A stretch of DNA of 64,000 bases from Pseudocercospora fijiensis CIRAD86 (lineage: Eukaryota; Ascomycota; Dothideomycetes; Mycosphaerellales; Mycosphaerellaceae): assembly GCF_000340215.1 (NCBI RefSeq), contig NW_006921532.1, forward strand, positions 1,343,337 to 1,407,336. The letters are read 5' to 3'. The notes beneath the pieces are model-generated. The model did no database searches. It was not told the origin of the DNA and saw only the letters and a program-made list of their open reading frames with translations. The position numbers and the translations under genes were made by a program. This document shows, piece by piece, positions 30,689-43,064 of this stretch (the stretch's first letter is position 1; the number at the start of each line of letters is the position of its first letter).

Positions 30689-33504
30689 TCATAGGAAGAG
30701 CGAGTCTTCAGCCGGCATAACAATTCCACGAAACGTCTCACTACTCGAGCGCCCCGCCGCAGGATTCGTCCATTCCTGTGAAGTCGTGAAGTCTTCCGAA
30801 CCGCTCAAACCTTCGTCGGTCGAGAAAGATACAATGCTTGCGGGGTGGCCACCGCTTTGCGGAGTGAGGCCAGAATTGGAACTCGTATTGGTGTCACTTT
30901 GACACAGAGTCCACAGGTCATTATGCCAGGCGACAGATTCGCTGCTGATTACTGGCGTAGATGCGTTATTGTGGATTTCGAGAGTGGGCGCATCAAGTAA
31001 GGCATCTACCGGTGGACCGCCATAGCATGCATCGTAAATGTTCGTGTCGCCGTTGTCGAGGCTTCCAAGGAGTTTTTCCCAGTCGCTTGGGCCAGGCTCG
31101 CTCTTTATCGGTTGTGTGGGTACGTTGCCAACCTGAGGGGTGGCATCTGGCTCGTTTCCGAAAGAAAGATAGTCCAAATTCGTATGCCTTGTCGTTGGGG
31201 ATGGTGGTTTGGGCTTCGGTTGCAACGCTGGTGGAGCAGAGGGTCTTGTGGCGGCAGTCGATGTTGGTCGACTATACTGATTGATTGGAGATCGTGCGGG
31301 CTCCGAATGAGAGATTGAGGATGGACTGTAGTTGGCAGGCTGCAAGGACGGCTCTGATTGCGTTTGTGCATTGCGGGGATGGAGGCTGATCTGATGCGCT
31401 GTTGCTCGACGACCTCCTTCGCCGCTAGCATCCGGCCTAGGCTTCGCTGCAGCGCTGAATCGCGATGCGAGAGCCTTCAATTGCTTGCGAGTCGAAGAGG
31501 GCGAGCTGTGACTGGACTCTCCCTCTTCGGAGTTGTGCCGCGATAAGGGTGGTGTTTTCGCTTTGATGACAGGAGCTTGTGGTGGAACGAATGAGTTCGA
31601 GACCTGTTCAAAAGAAGTAGCATTTGGTGCCTCTGCCTTCTTCAACACGTTGATTAGAGCCGTTAGCATTTTGCTGTTGTCTTTCAGAATCTTCGAAGCA
31701 GGTTCAAGCCCGATGCCCTGTCCCTGGCTGTCAGCAAAAGCAATACGAGATGGCCAATCGTGAGGAAGATCGATCTTACCTGGAACAATAAACCAAAGCC
31801 AGAGAGCACAAGCATCTCGTCTCTGTTCAAGCAGAAAGAGAAGCTGAGGGCTCTCTCTTCCAGAAGTTGTACGATCTGGATCATATGCTTGCACGAGCTG
31901 GCCATGGCGATCATTGAAGACTGCGACCTGGAGCCTAAGGAGGCACAAATGGCCGGCCGATGTATGAGAGCACGAATGTAGTGATAAGCGAGTGAAAGCA
32001 GAGGTGACCGGCTGCTAATGGTTCCGGTGCTCGGTTTGTCTTGAGCAAATTGTAGGCGGAGATGTGGCGGAAGACCAGCACACCACGTCTCCAGCTCATC
32101 GGAGAGCTCAGCGAGTTTTTTCAATGACAGGTCGTACGATGTCTTCGCAGGATAGACGTCCTCCAAGACTCTGGAGAGTATTCGAGCAGCTCGAAATAGT
32201 GCCAGAGCGCTAGATAGCTTGGTCGATTCTCCAGGTAGCGTGGGCTGAAACCCGCGCTCAGTTACGTACTCGTCATCAGCGTCGACCGGGAATTCGCAGT
32301 GGACATCATCGTCCTTTAGTTGTTTGGGAAGGCCGAGGATGACAGCCGTGAAGCTATCGACGGTGTATAGCGTCCAGAATACCTTCTTCCGGGTTTCGCA
32401 AGTCAATGTGCCCAGAGCGAAGCGTTTCTGCGACTGATGTAGGCCGAGGCGAGTGCATAGAGTGGTGGAAAGACCTTTGTAAGATAGCAGTCGTGTATAG
32501 TCACCTTGTTGTACGCAGAACAGTTGTGCGAGAACCAGCACTTGTAAAGTAGTCATAGTATTAGCCGTGATGATAGAGTCCAGCGCAGCCTTCCACTGCG
32601 ATTCGAAGCTGTCGAGGTCTGGTGACGACCGTGTGCCGCTTGACACGCAAGCGATGCCAAAGACAAGGTTAAGCTGTGCAAGTTCTCCTTTATCGGTGAC
32701 GGATTCTGGTTCCGCCACATATCGCTCGTAGAGGGTCAAGAAAGTCGGACGGTGTAGGACCGGAAATAATGGTGCCCATTCTTGGAAAAAAATGTTGACG
32801 AGCTGGTCAGACAGCATTCTCGAAGGAGCTTTGAACGTGACAGGCGACGTCGGAGTAAGTATTCCGGCCCTTTCCTTCACGCTGCTCATGAGCATGACAT
32901 TGGTGTCGATGTCCTGTGTGGAACGCCCCGTTTCTTGAACTCGATTCTTGAACGCTTCAATGAATGTACGCCCGCTAGAAGTACCCGCAAAATAAGAGTC
33001 TGCTCCATCCTCATCAAGAAGATAAGGCGACTGTTGTACTCGAAAAACGTCGTCTTTCGGTAGAGATTCCGCCTTCCCAAGAGGCGAATCTACTGAAGCA
33101 GTAGACGGTCGTCGCGGTGACGGTAATTGTATCGGATGAGAAGATTGTGAATGTATGCGCGATAACATGTCAATTTTCTCATCCTTCTCATCCAAAAGTT
33201 CCTTCAACTCTCGCACTTCTGACTCCAGACCTCGCACTCGCTCTTCCAGTGACTCTGTGTATCCTCTTGGGAAAGCTCGCCTACTCAGTTTATCACTCGT
33301 CTTGCATTCAAAGCCAACATTGGCGCACTGCGAACAGCAGGGTCGAATTCCATCACATCGTATCTTCTTGCTTCGACATCTGTGATCCAGTGAGATGGAG
33401 TTGATTCACTCGCCTCGCTGACCTTACCTGTCACAAGCCTGTGCAATTCTTGTCTGCGCATTTGTCCCGACCTTGATGACTTTCATTGGAAGTATGCCCG
33501 GCAT
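30689..33504 (-). CDS. Zn2Cys6 transcriptional activator, FacB/Cat8-like
   Basis: Likely activator of acetate, C2 and gluconeogenic genes. Three exons: 33504-33428, 33379-31780 and 31717-30689, introns of 48 and 62 nt, 901 aa (Aspergillus FacB is of similar size). The zinc cluster, split by intron 1, starts at about residue 24: [12 protein letters not shown], then [13 protein letters not shown]. It is followed by the linker [20 protein letters not shown] and coiled coil [20 protein letters not shown], which are characteristic of FacB/Cat8. The middle holds the fungal-specific transcription factor domain ([38 protein letters not shown]). The C-terminal 300 residues are Ser/Pro-rich with acidic stretches, an expected activation region. 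The identification rests on motif recall, not a search. Confidence 0.85.
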
Positions 33505-34590
33505 GGTGGGAGAGTCGCCAGCGTCCGCTAGCAGTCCGAAGGTGGTATATTTAGTTCCAAGTCTCGCTGGAGAGCGGGGATTGAGTCGTCGAGCTCATCC
33601 AGCCGCAGGTTGAAAGTCTAATGGTAGTGCTCAGCTCAGACGTTGTTTTGGGCAGAATAAAGGTTGCTTGGAGTTGAGAGGATTGCAAGACGGCAGTGTG
33701 TTTGAGGGCGATTTGCGCCATCAATGGGACAATCCGGGGCAGCACTGGGACATGCGCTCGGTACCACACTGGCGACGGCTTGGGCCTCACACGATCAATT
33801 TGCGGAGGGCCCCATGCAGACGGTTCCTTCACAAGTGACGGAAGCTCGTCTCAATTGGTTGGTTGGGGCATAGACTTCTTCTCAGGTGAGAAGTGGGGAG
33901 TGATATTCTGGCCATTAACAAGCTCGAAACCTTCCAGTCCGCCGATATCCGAACTAAACGGACGGATACAGGGCAGAACTTCGCCTATATTCTAGGCATT
34001 GGATATATGCTAGATTCTTCCGAGGGCCCGATTCCGTTGACCAACATCCCTACGAGCGAACATCTCTCAGCAAGCAGTTGCAAATCTGGTCAGTCGATTG
34101 CGTGAAGTTTCTGATGATTTAGCAAAGTGTCGTTTGTTGTCCACTAAAACCTAGGCACAGCAACGTTAGCGAGGGAGAGCGGGGCAATCAACCAGAGCTG
34201 GGACCAGCTATGCTCTTATTTGTCAAAGGGTTCGAGAACATCTTTTGTCCAGCCAAGTGTGATATCATAGCAGACCCAAATCGCCAATGCCCAGTAAGCT
34301 GCGCGGCTCATATGCAGATGCAGATAGCTAACGCATGGCGGCTGCACCTTTCACGGCCCATGCTGAAGAGCAGTCTGCGTAGAAGTGCTGTACCGAGGTC
34401 TCCATCGTCTTGTCAACCGCAAATCTGACTTGAGCTCCGCTTTTCATCTCATCATGTATCCTTGCGACACACAGACATCAGAGCAGGTTGTCTCATCATT
34501 CCCAGCATCCCAGCATACTGGGCAGCTTAAGCTTCGTGGGGAAGCTGACTTCGGATAACTACCACTGAGACGCTCAATATAGAAAGCAGA
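33505..34590. promoter_or_regulatory. Upstream region of FacB-like gene
   Basis: 1.09 kb between the 5' end of the FacB-like gene and the 3' end of the SET-domain gene, both on the minus strand. No supported gene; open frames on either strand look like noise. The left part is the FacB-like promoter. Confidence 0.45.
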
Positions 34591-36586
34591 TCATGCGAAG
34601 TCCTCTTCCGGGGATTGAGCATTCATATCGGACAAGTATCGTCTCACAACTGGATCGTCTGCCAAAGCTAGTTTCTGTTTGGGAGTTAGTCCTGGTTGCG
34701 AAAAGTGCGCGCTCGCACAGCTCCGAGCTGCGGCTTCGGCCATACCACGATCCATTATAGATGTATGCACACCACTATCTTGCATTCGCAATTGCACAGA
34801 TATTGTGCCTAGAAAGGCAGAGTTGAGCAAGGGCAGCAGACTTACCTGTCTCTCAAAGTCTCCGTACGCCTTCTCAAGAAGCTCGAATTCTAATCTCCTC
34901 AACTTCAAGGCTGATGCATAAGGAAAGCTCCTGACGTCTGCTGCGTCACCATGCGGCACAGCGTCGAAGTCTTCCTGGGTACTGTACAACAGCTGCAGCT
35001 GGTCGAATACTCGCTGCTGTAGGATTACAACAGCACGTAGCCTGTATACAGGCCATAGGTCGCTCTGCGCAAGGTGACGCTTTAGATCGCTGGCTCCATG
35101 CTTCAGTTCGATGCCTTGGAAAGTGGCTTGGAGCTCTGGCTCGTCCTGGTCGACTGTTCTCGCGAGCTCAAAACAGAGTCCGTCCTCTTTGCCAGCGCAC
35201 ATAAGCCAGATAAAGTCACCCTTCCAATCAATCTCATCCTCTGTGTTGGACTCGTCATCGACATTTCCGCTGCCGACCACATCGATGATCTTGAATCCTG
35301 GAGCGCAGTCTGCAATCTTCATTTTTGCTGTTCTCGACGGGTCGCTATCCGGTATGCTTAGGCTGAGGAACAAAGTCTCTGCTGTGTCCATGGAATCGTC
35401 GATGAATCCGTAGGAGAACAGCACTGTTTGAGAGATTATTTTCACGTCTTTGATCCAGGTAGAAAAAAGGACTTACTCTCACAAGCTCCTTTTTCGTCAC
35501 CATAAGTGATGGTGACTTCTTGTCCTTCCTGAAGGGATTTGCCCTCTATCAATCGAAGAAAGTATCGCCTGAAACGTTAGTATTGCAGCGTGATGGTATC
35601 TAAATCATACCAACCCATCTTCGCGGTCATAGCGAGCAACAGTACCATCGCCGGCAGCATGACTGGCCAAATCCATGCCTGGAATCATGCAAGAGCCATA
35701 GAAGTCCAAGGCTCGCGATCGGAACATGGCATCCACATGCTGTGAGAGCAGTAGGTGAGCAATGTGGGCAGCAGCGGGGGTGCCATATAGGGAGCGGAGC
35801 TTACCAGCCAATCTTCAAATGAAAGAAGTCCTTCCACCAGATTGTACCATCGTGTGCGAGCGGCAGACTCGCAAAGAAGATCATATTCACGGCGCAGGCT
35901 TTTCAACTTCGCAGCGACAGCCGGCGCCAGAGTAGTGCCAGCCAACAATTGAAGCTCTTCCGGACGCCAAAAGGTGGGTAGAAGCTCACAGGGCAATGTC
36001 TTCACGTAGCTGTGAAGTGTTAGCGTCTGCTTATCCTCAACTCCGGATCTTGGTCAAGTTCGGGCCATTTGGATGAAGACGCACTCTGTAAGAGCACAAT
36101 GGACGCCGACACGTTCAGCAAGATGGGGGCAGGAGACAGAAGCTTGAAAGAGAAGGAAGGAGAGAATGGCACCTCGAGGGGTCTAGGGCAAGGTTAGCTA
36201 GACTCCTCTCCGTACACCTAGCCAGGCGGAGTATTCAGTAGGATATAGGGCATGTCATGAGGCCAGAAGTGGGGTTGTCAAAGGCCTGTACCTACTCTGC
36301 CGAAGTCGTCAAGGCTCTCAATGAGCTCCCGAAAGTGCGTGTCGAAACGGGCGTGTCTTTTGACCGCTTCCATCGAAAGGACGAGGTCTTCTGGTATTGT
36401 CAAGAACACGGACGACTCCGATGAGGAATATTGAACAGGCCTGTCCGCGAGTAGGCCGATGCCTCTCCCGGGTATCAGAGCAGGAGAAGCGCTTTTGAAT
36501 TCGATGCCATTGGCGACGGCCCATGTTGTCAGGGCAGCGACGTCGAGGTGCAGCCAGCCCTCTGCTTTTCCGCGCTGCACCAGCAT
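34591..36586 (-). CDS. SET-domain protein lysine methyltransferase (Rubisco LSMT-like)
   Basis: Seven exons: 36586-36296, 36182-36085, 36009-35805, 35739-35615, 35568-35477, 35423-34846 and 34674-34591, about 490 aa. The SET domain starts with GIEFKSASPALIPGRGIGLLA. It continues through an inserted helical region (CELLPTFWRPEELQLLAGT) and ends with SRALDFYGSCMIPGMDLASH, GQEVTITYGD and MLFSYGFI. The C-terminal half matches the Rubisco-LSMT substrate-binding domain. Relatives modify ribosomal proteins, elongation factors or cytochrome c; the substrate here is unknown. The last intron (34845-34675, 171 nt) is a multiple of three with no stop, so a longer isoform that retains it is possible. I prefer splicing because it joins FERQ to KLALADDPVVRRYL. 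Confidence 0.83.
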
Positions 36587-37217
36587 TATTGTTGCGCGAC
36601 CGTCCGCACGCGCCTAGCTGAGCGGTTGTCTGTAACGGTCGCCGGTCGACGGTTGGAAGTTGGAACAGCGTGGTCGAAGACGAACGGTTGTGCGATGTTG
36701 ATGTGAAAGAAAGAATGCAGCGAGACCCTGAGGCGGGCGGGAGGGCGGGAGGGCGGGAGGGCGGGAGGGCGGGAGGGCGAGGCGAGGCGAGGCGGCTGCA
36801 CGGCTCGCCAGCCGGGTTGCCATGGTCGATGATTTGGCAAAACAACAACAGAACAACAAAGCTTGCGCACTGGCATAGATACATGTATTGCTCCATCTAC
36901 AGACAGACTGGCTTTCACACCACCCACATCGCGCGTCTCTGGCTGTGGCTCCGGCATTCTCATACTCATCCTCGGGCTGCATTGCATCTCATCGCAAAGG
37001 CATCGTCGGCAGAGCTCTTGGACTTCCGCGTACCTGCAGCTGCGCGCGACCTCGTCCTCCTCCACCTCGCCGCCCGCCGCCCGCCGCCCGCAATACATAC
37101 ACATATCGCAGCTCTCCGCCCGTCTATTCATACCAGCGCAACCTCCATACCAGACGCATTATTCGATAGTCTGCATTCTCCGCCGCAGGCGCCAGGAGTC
37201 TGCGACGGCCACTGCCA
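36587..37217. promoter_or_regulatory. Divergent promoter, SET-domain gene / CDC14
   Basis: 631 bp between outward-reading genes. Contains the G-rich tandem repeat at 36742-36795 and, near 37068-37091, a (CCGCCCG)n run, both able to form quadruplex or i-motif structures. The CDC14 leader is C-rich. Confidence 0.6.
36742..36795. repeat. G-rich tandem repeat (AGGGCGGG)n followed by (GGCGA)n
   Basis: Four full copies and one partial copy of AGGGCGGG from 36742 to 36779, then GGCGA units to 36790 and a GGCGG. The plus strand carries more than eight GGG runs spaced by one base, a strong G-quadruplex pattern, about 155 bp upstream of the SET-domain start. Confidence 0.9.
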
Positions 37218-39321
37218 ATGCCTCATCAGTCGCGGCAGAGTCTCGCCGAGACAGCGTCCGTCACTAGCTATGGACAGGTGATTGAGTACATCCAAGGTGC
37301 GCACCATCAGAAGCGGCAAGCGTGACAGACAGCCATAGACATTGTCGACCGCATTGCTAACGGGACAACGGTCACGCTTACAGATCGCCTCTACCTTGCA
37401 TCCTACACGCATGCCCCCGATGAGAGCACGCCGTTCCCATACCCTGCGAAGCACAGTCGGTCGCCGCACAAGCGAGCATCGCGCGCGCAGACCGGGCCTC
37501 AGGCTGCACAAAGCAGCAATCCAACGCTTCCGCCCTTCTACTTTTCCATAGACCGCAGCCTGCTCTACAATGCCTTCCACGCCGATTTCGGTCCACTGCA
37601 CGTTGGCCATCTATACCGATTTGCTGTGCAGTTACACGATGTGTTGGGACACCCAGACAACGAGAACCGAGCTGTCGTGTTCTGGAGTCATGCAGATGCG
37701 CGGAGTAGGTTTTGGAAGTGAATCCTGCTACCATGTCATGTCTAACATATTCGCAGGTCGAGCGAATGCCGCCTGCATTCTCGCCACTTACATGGTTCTG
37801 ATCCAGAATTGGCCACCACATCTGGCTCTGGCCCCGATTTCGCAAATGGACCCGCCATGCATGCCATTCCGCGACGCAGGCTACAGTCAGGCCGACTATG
37901 CTTTGACCGTCCAAGATGTCGTGTACGGGGTGTGGAAAGCCAAAGAAGAGGGTCTTGTGGGTCTGAAGGAATTCTCGCTCGAGGAGTATGAGAAGTATGA
38001 ACGAGTTGACATGGGCGATTTCAACTGGGTGTCGCCCGATTTCCTGGCTTTTGCTTCGCCACAACATCAGCCAACTCATGTCATCGGCCCTAATGACCCT
38101 ATGTACAACGACCTGCCACGATCGATTTCGGCCATCAAGCGAAACGCTACCTTACCAACGCCATTCAAGAATGTGCTTACCCACTTCGCTGAAAGAGGGA
38201 TTGGTCTTGTCGTTCGCCTCAACTCGGAGCTCTACTCGCCCAGCTATTTCACTGCACTGGGTATCAAGCACCTGGACATGATCTTCGATGATGGAACATG
38301 CCCTCCGCTAAATCTGGTCCGAAAGTTCGTGAACTTGGCGCACTCTACCATCAACGATAAGCATAAAGGTATCGCTGTACACTGCAAAGCAGGTCTTGGA
38401 CGGACCGGCTGTCTGATTGGAGCCTATCTCATCTACAGATATGGCTTCACGGCGAACGAAGTCATTGCATTCATGCGCTTCATGCGACCTGGCATGGTTG
38501 TTGGACCGCAGCAACATTGGTTGCACCTGAATCAAGGCACTTTCCGGGAATGGTGGTTCGAAGACACCGTGCGAGAGAAGATAATGGCATCAATGCAACC
38601 CGCGACTCCGACACGCGTACAGACCTCGAGTGCGAGACGTCTCGCCAGCAACGGTCAGACGTTCACTCCTCCTGGCGGCGATCGCCATGCTGCGAGCCCA
38701 AGACGAGCTCTTGGCGAGATCACCAATAACGAATCCGCCGCAACATCAAATGGAGGCACAAACTCTGCCGATGACTTTAAGAACAGCGTGGGTGTTGCAG
38801 ACGAGAATCTGCCAGCTCCCACGCCTGGGCAGCCTCGCAAGACGAACAAGGTCTACGGTGGTAGGAGAATTATGACCGAAAATCAGCCTTTCAGCATTCG
38901 AGAAGACACCCAAGCAGCTCATACGCAGAGATCCCGGACGACGATGGACGCCAACGAATCTGAGGAGGACTACGCGTTGCGTATGCTGTCTCGGAAGACG
39001 AGCCAATCCCCAGTCAGCCGCAGCGGCAAAAGACGAGCAGTATCCTGTACCACCACAACGACGACGACAACCAAGTGGGATGTTCCCACGGATACGAGCG
39101 AGGCAGAGAATCGTCCCGAAAGTGCTGATCAGGTTGCAAGTCCAAGCAAGCCACCGAAGACACCAAGTGCCAAGAGCGGTAATGGCATGGGTAACTTGAC
39201 CATAAGCAAGCGGTCGTCGCCGGTTCGTCGTAGTACAGAAGGCAAGACGAGCGTACGCAAGACCAGTGGCCGGGTTGGCAGCGTTGGCTCCCAAGGACTA
39301 CGAGCCCACAAGAGCTCCTGA
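37218..39321 (+). CDS. CDC14: Dual-specificity phosphatase Cdc14
   Basis: Phosphatase that reverses CDK phosphorylation in anaphase and at cytokinesis. Three exons: 37218-37296, 37384-37704 and 37757-39321, introns of 87 and 52 nt, 654 aa. N-terminal domain: QVIEYIQDRLYLASYTHAPD, PPFYFSIDRSLLYNAFHADF, then NAACILATYMVLIQNW. The catalytic loop HCKAGLGRTG has Cys at about residue 343 and Arg at 349, preceded by the WPD-like loop HLDMIFDDGTCPP. The C-terminal ~250 residues are basic, Ser/Thr-rich and contain NGGTNS and SPSKPPKTPS, candidate CDK sites. This is unrelated to the SIN Cdc14 at 45810 despite the shared name. Confidence 0.95.
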
Positions 39322-39780
39322 GGAGAAACTTACGGGCGTGAGATGAGCATTGTCGATGTCGTATAAAGCAATGAATGGCAAGGCGCTGGTTAAGGTCTGG
39401 GAAGGTTTGTTTGCTGCGGTTTGCATTTCTGTCATGGGATTTTCGTATCTGTTGCGACAACGAGCACCGTCTTGGTGAACGAACGAAACGCATTGGGCGC
39501 ACGGTGGTTACGGTTACGGTTACGGACTCTGTTCTTGGGCATTTCACGCATGGCACTGTGGTGCATAGCGAATGGCTATCAATGATGTTTACGGTCATAG
39601 ATGGTATCATCAAAGATTTCTTAACCCCAATTTTCTACTCACTGTCAAAGCTTTCTAAGAATAAGCTAATGACTTCGCAAGCAAGTATGCGACACCTCTC
39701 TTAACGTATGCATCTGACGAAGAATTTTTTCGCACCCAATAATAATGATTAATCACAATACTCGAAGCTCTCTAGAACCG
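39322..39780. other. Convergent spacer CDC14 / flavin monooxygenase
   Basis: 459 bp of facing 3' UTRs. Three tandem GGTTAC units occur near 39504-39524. From about 39740 the plus strand turns C-rich, entering the 3' end of the monooxygenase gene. No gene seen. Confidence 0.45.
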
Positions 39781-41574
39781 TTACTCCCACTCCCCCTCCC
39801 CCAAATCCACCGCCACACCCTTCCGCATACACTCCATAATCCAATCAATCGTCCAAGGCACATACCTATACCCCTTTGGAAAATTCGGATCTCGTTCCGC
39901 AATCTCCGAGTCGTCGAATGGAATTCCTGCTTCCATACTCTTGACGTTGGCGTGGTAGTGTTTGTACGTGTACGTTTCTGGATCGTGGGACCAGACCCAT
40001 TTCGGCAATTTGGGTTGTGCGCGTCGGGGATCCAGGGTGACTTTTTCCCAGTCGGTTTCTTGGAGGAGCTCGGCGTTGGAGAATCCTAGTTTTTGGGCGC
40101 AGGCGTTGCGGGTGAATCTTTTGTGGAGATTTTAGTAATGATATAGTGGAAAGGGGATTGAGAGGTGCGTGTTTGCGTTCTTACCTGAATCTTATGTGTG
40201 AGCGAACGGCTTCGGGGATTTTTCCGTTGGATAATTGGAGACATGTTGCTAAGGATATTGCGTCTTNNNNNNNNNNNNNNNNNNNNNNNNNNNNNNNNNN
40301 NNNNNNNNNNNNNNNNNNNNNNNNNNNNNNNNNNNNNNNNNNNNNNNNNNNNNNNNNNNNNNNNNNTTGCGGGGAGGTAGGAGTGGGCGCTGTCGCCGAT
40401 TTGGATTACGCGGGCGTGGGGAGATGTCCAGCTGGGTTGAGGATCGCGCCATAATAATTCGAAGTTGACGATTGTTTTGGGAGGCGTGGTTTTGATGAGT
40501 TCTTTGAAGATATTTGCCCAGGGCTTGGAGCCGACTCCCTTGTCCATTTCGTCGAGCACTTCTTGGTAGTCGATTGTGTTGTTCCAGTTCTCGGCTGATG
40601 AGCCGGTGGCCTGGAGATTATCAGTTGGTTTGGGTTTTGAGGCGAGGTATGAGATGGCTCTAATCTACTGACATTATGATTGATGATCCAGATCATGGTG
40701 TCTGGCCTTGTCAAAGTCAGAGCATATGTACCTGGTCCCAGGAAAGTGCGAACACATGGGCAGTCACCATCTGGTCCAACCATCTTGAAGAAGTCCTTGA
40801 CTTCGGGGTTCTTTTCAAGATTCTAGAAATAGTCAGCATGGAGACACTCCCTGGCATTATGCTGTACCAACCTCGATGGGAAATGCTGCTCTCCACATCG
40901 CTCGACCAGATGACCTCGCACGCACTTGACCACCAACAAGCTTCTGGCTCTTGGACCCAACTCCATCTGCAGCAATCACCACATCGGCTTCGTATCGTTT
41001 GCCATCATCTGTAACACAGCCTCCCTTGCCAGTCTTTTCATCCTCGAAATAGTCAACCACTCGTCGATTGAACTCGATGTCAATTCCAAGCTTCTCCACT
41101 TGTCGAACGAACATGCGGTAGATTAGTGGTCGCATCTGGAACGTTCCTGGAGGCGTCTTTGGGTCAAGGCCAGCATCTCTTAGTCGTTCAGCAACTGAGA
41201 GAGGTGGGATCATGCGCTCGCCGCTGTGCTTGAAGGTCTCAATCCAGGCATTGTGGATGCCTATCGAATCGTACTCGGCCTTCATCTCAGGCCAGTGCTT
41301 GAAGAATTTGGTTGCCGAAAGTCCCATGAAATACATATCTAAATCTACATGTCAGTTCTCAAATGCATCTGCAATGTGATAAGACGGATTACGTGCCTCC
41401 TTGAGTATTGATTGTTGCATTTCTCTCCAGCACTCGGACATTGTGGCCTTTCCGAATGCATTCAATCGCAGCTGTCAATCCAGCCAGACCAGTACCAACG
41501 ATAAGAACATCAATACCTGTCTTAGGGTATGAACCGACTGGTCTTGGCTCCAGTCCTTCCTGTAGTACTGCCAT
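39781..41574 (-). CDS. FAD-dependent monooxygenase, salicylate hydroxylase-like (interrupted by assembly gap)
   Basis: Flavoprotein aromatic hydroxylase family. Six exons: 41574-41397, 41338-40872, 40822-40673, 40610-40185 (containing the run of N), and 40117-39781; the numbering treats exon 4 as one piece across the gap. Motifs: Rossmann loop VLIVGTGLAGLTAA, the DG motif VVIAADGVGSKS and the GD motif RVIQIGDSAHSYLPA, just before the gap; DAISLATCLQLS follows it. Intron 1 appears to use a GC donor: G|GCACGT spliced to AG|AT gives TQGDMYFMG, whereas the nearby GT does not keep frame. The C-terminus has the WVWSHDPETYTYKHYHANV segment. It is divergent from the P450 gene, 1.49 kb away, suggesting joint control. 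Reading-frame phases on both sides show the gap is not exactly 100 bases. Confidence 0.85.
40267..40366. other. Assembly gap (100 N)
   Basis: A run of exactly 100 N inside exon 4 of the monooxygenase gene, almost certainly a placeholder of fixed length. Sequence 5' of the gap leaves one base into a codon and sequence 3' needs two, so the missing length should be a multiple of three if no intron is hidden. Confidence 0.98.
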
Positions 41575-43064
41575 GTTGAGGTGTTGTCGATGGGAATGCT
41601 GTTATCAGCAAGTTGTGGGTTTTGGGTATATACTATGACGTCCGGGTCTCCTCTTCATCGCGTCATGACGATCAAGCAGGAAAGGCGCTTCTGCTCGTCG
41701 ACTCGAGCATCGATGTCCGAAGAGGCTGTGGGAGCTTGACTTCCACGGTTCTTGTGTCAGCCATTTCATCTAACAGCAGGTCGTACATCATTGGCACAGG
41801 CTAAAATGGGGCCGCGCCGAGCAAGGCCAAGCAGGACTACGAGATCTGCGAGATCTCACGCCAATAGGATCGCGCGTTACACGACGTCGGGACCAGGTCC
41901 GCTTCTCCACATTTCTGAGTTTGATATCGCCTCCAGGGCAAGACAAGCCTATTGCGACCACACCACTGCATCGTCTTGTCACACGGCGATGGATCTATGA
42001 CCTCAACAGATATCAAATGCTCCCGGGCGTCACCTATCACACCCCTCTCGCATGCATTCCGCCGCCTCGGTCAGTCCTGTTCGGCTCTCTGCCGCATCGA
42101 CCAGGACTTGCGGCCCGCGGTAGGAAGTCTATTCGTCATAGAACTCTACCGTCGCCGCAAGAGGCTCACACTACTACATGGACTATTAGCAGCGGCGGAT
42201 CCTGCCCATTACCAAGATGCAAGGGGCAGGCCGACGCCCTGGTTGGCGACTCACACAGCGTGTTGAAGTCTCAGGCCTGCAATCTGGGCTGCTTGGCCCG
42301 TTTCCCCAAGACATCGTTGTGGCTATGTGATGATCATGCTAACCTGAAACGCTCTGTCTTTGCTGCAGGTTAGATCTCGCGGGCAGCACGCTAGCCCAAC
42401 GAGGCGTGGAGAATCTATTATTCTCCTACAATGCTTTGCTCTGAAGTCTCTCCCTACCGTCAACAGAGGACATAGTGGCAATTATGGCAGTGATCAATTA
42501 CACTCTATCTTGAGAAATCTGCCAGGCAAGCCAATGCTTCTCGAGGTCAAGCACACGCTGGTCAAGAGACCAGTATTCACTACTGCCTCCCTTAAAGCTT
42601 GACCATCGCTCTTGAGTCAAGAACATATCGCAACGGGTCTCCAACTGTCCGCTGCCAAGCTAAGGTTGAAACGCCAATGGTTCACAGCAGACTTGCACAT
42701 CGATTACGCATCGACTTAGGATCTGCAGTCCTCATTGTCGCCTCAACGACGCCTTGCCTTGGATATGGACGTGCAATCCACTAAGCATCCCGAAGTATGT
42801 GCATGAACGAGTTGAAGAGCGCGGCTCGCAAACGATGGGCATGATCCGATGCCCAGGAACCAGTCACACGGCCTCTGATGCGCCATTTGTGCGGGTTATC
42901 TACTGTGAGGGAGGAAACCTCGAGGACATCACTGAAATTATTGGTGCCTCGCGATAGGTCTGCCTGAATCCAGTCTGCGTACTCGAATACACCACTCAGG
43001 TTTCCTGCTTTCTTATCAACTCTCGAGAGCCGTCTCGTTTTTCTTTCTTACATCGTCCGCAGAG
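41575..43064. promoter_or_regulatory. Divergent upstream region, monooxygenase / P450
   Basis: 1.49 kb between two outward-reading oxygenase genes. No supported gene in it. Palindromic CGG/CCG-type sites for Zn2Cys6 regulators would be expected; cgggaccaggtccg near 41888 is one candidate, but I cannot support it further. Confidence 0.5.

Noticed and set aside
34809..34845. A 37-nt intron option in the SET-domain gene
   Set aside because: Shorter than usual for fungal introns and it leads to an early stop; the 171-nt intron restores the family C-terminus.
39504..39524. GGTTAC repeats as possible telomere-like sequence
   Set aside because: Only three units and the wrong sequence for a fungal TTAGGG telomere; the site is inside a gene-rich interval.
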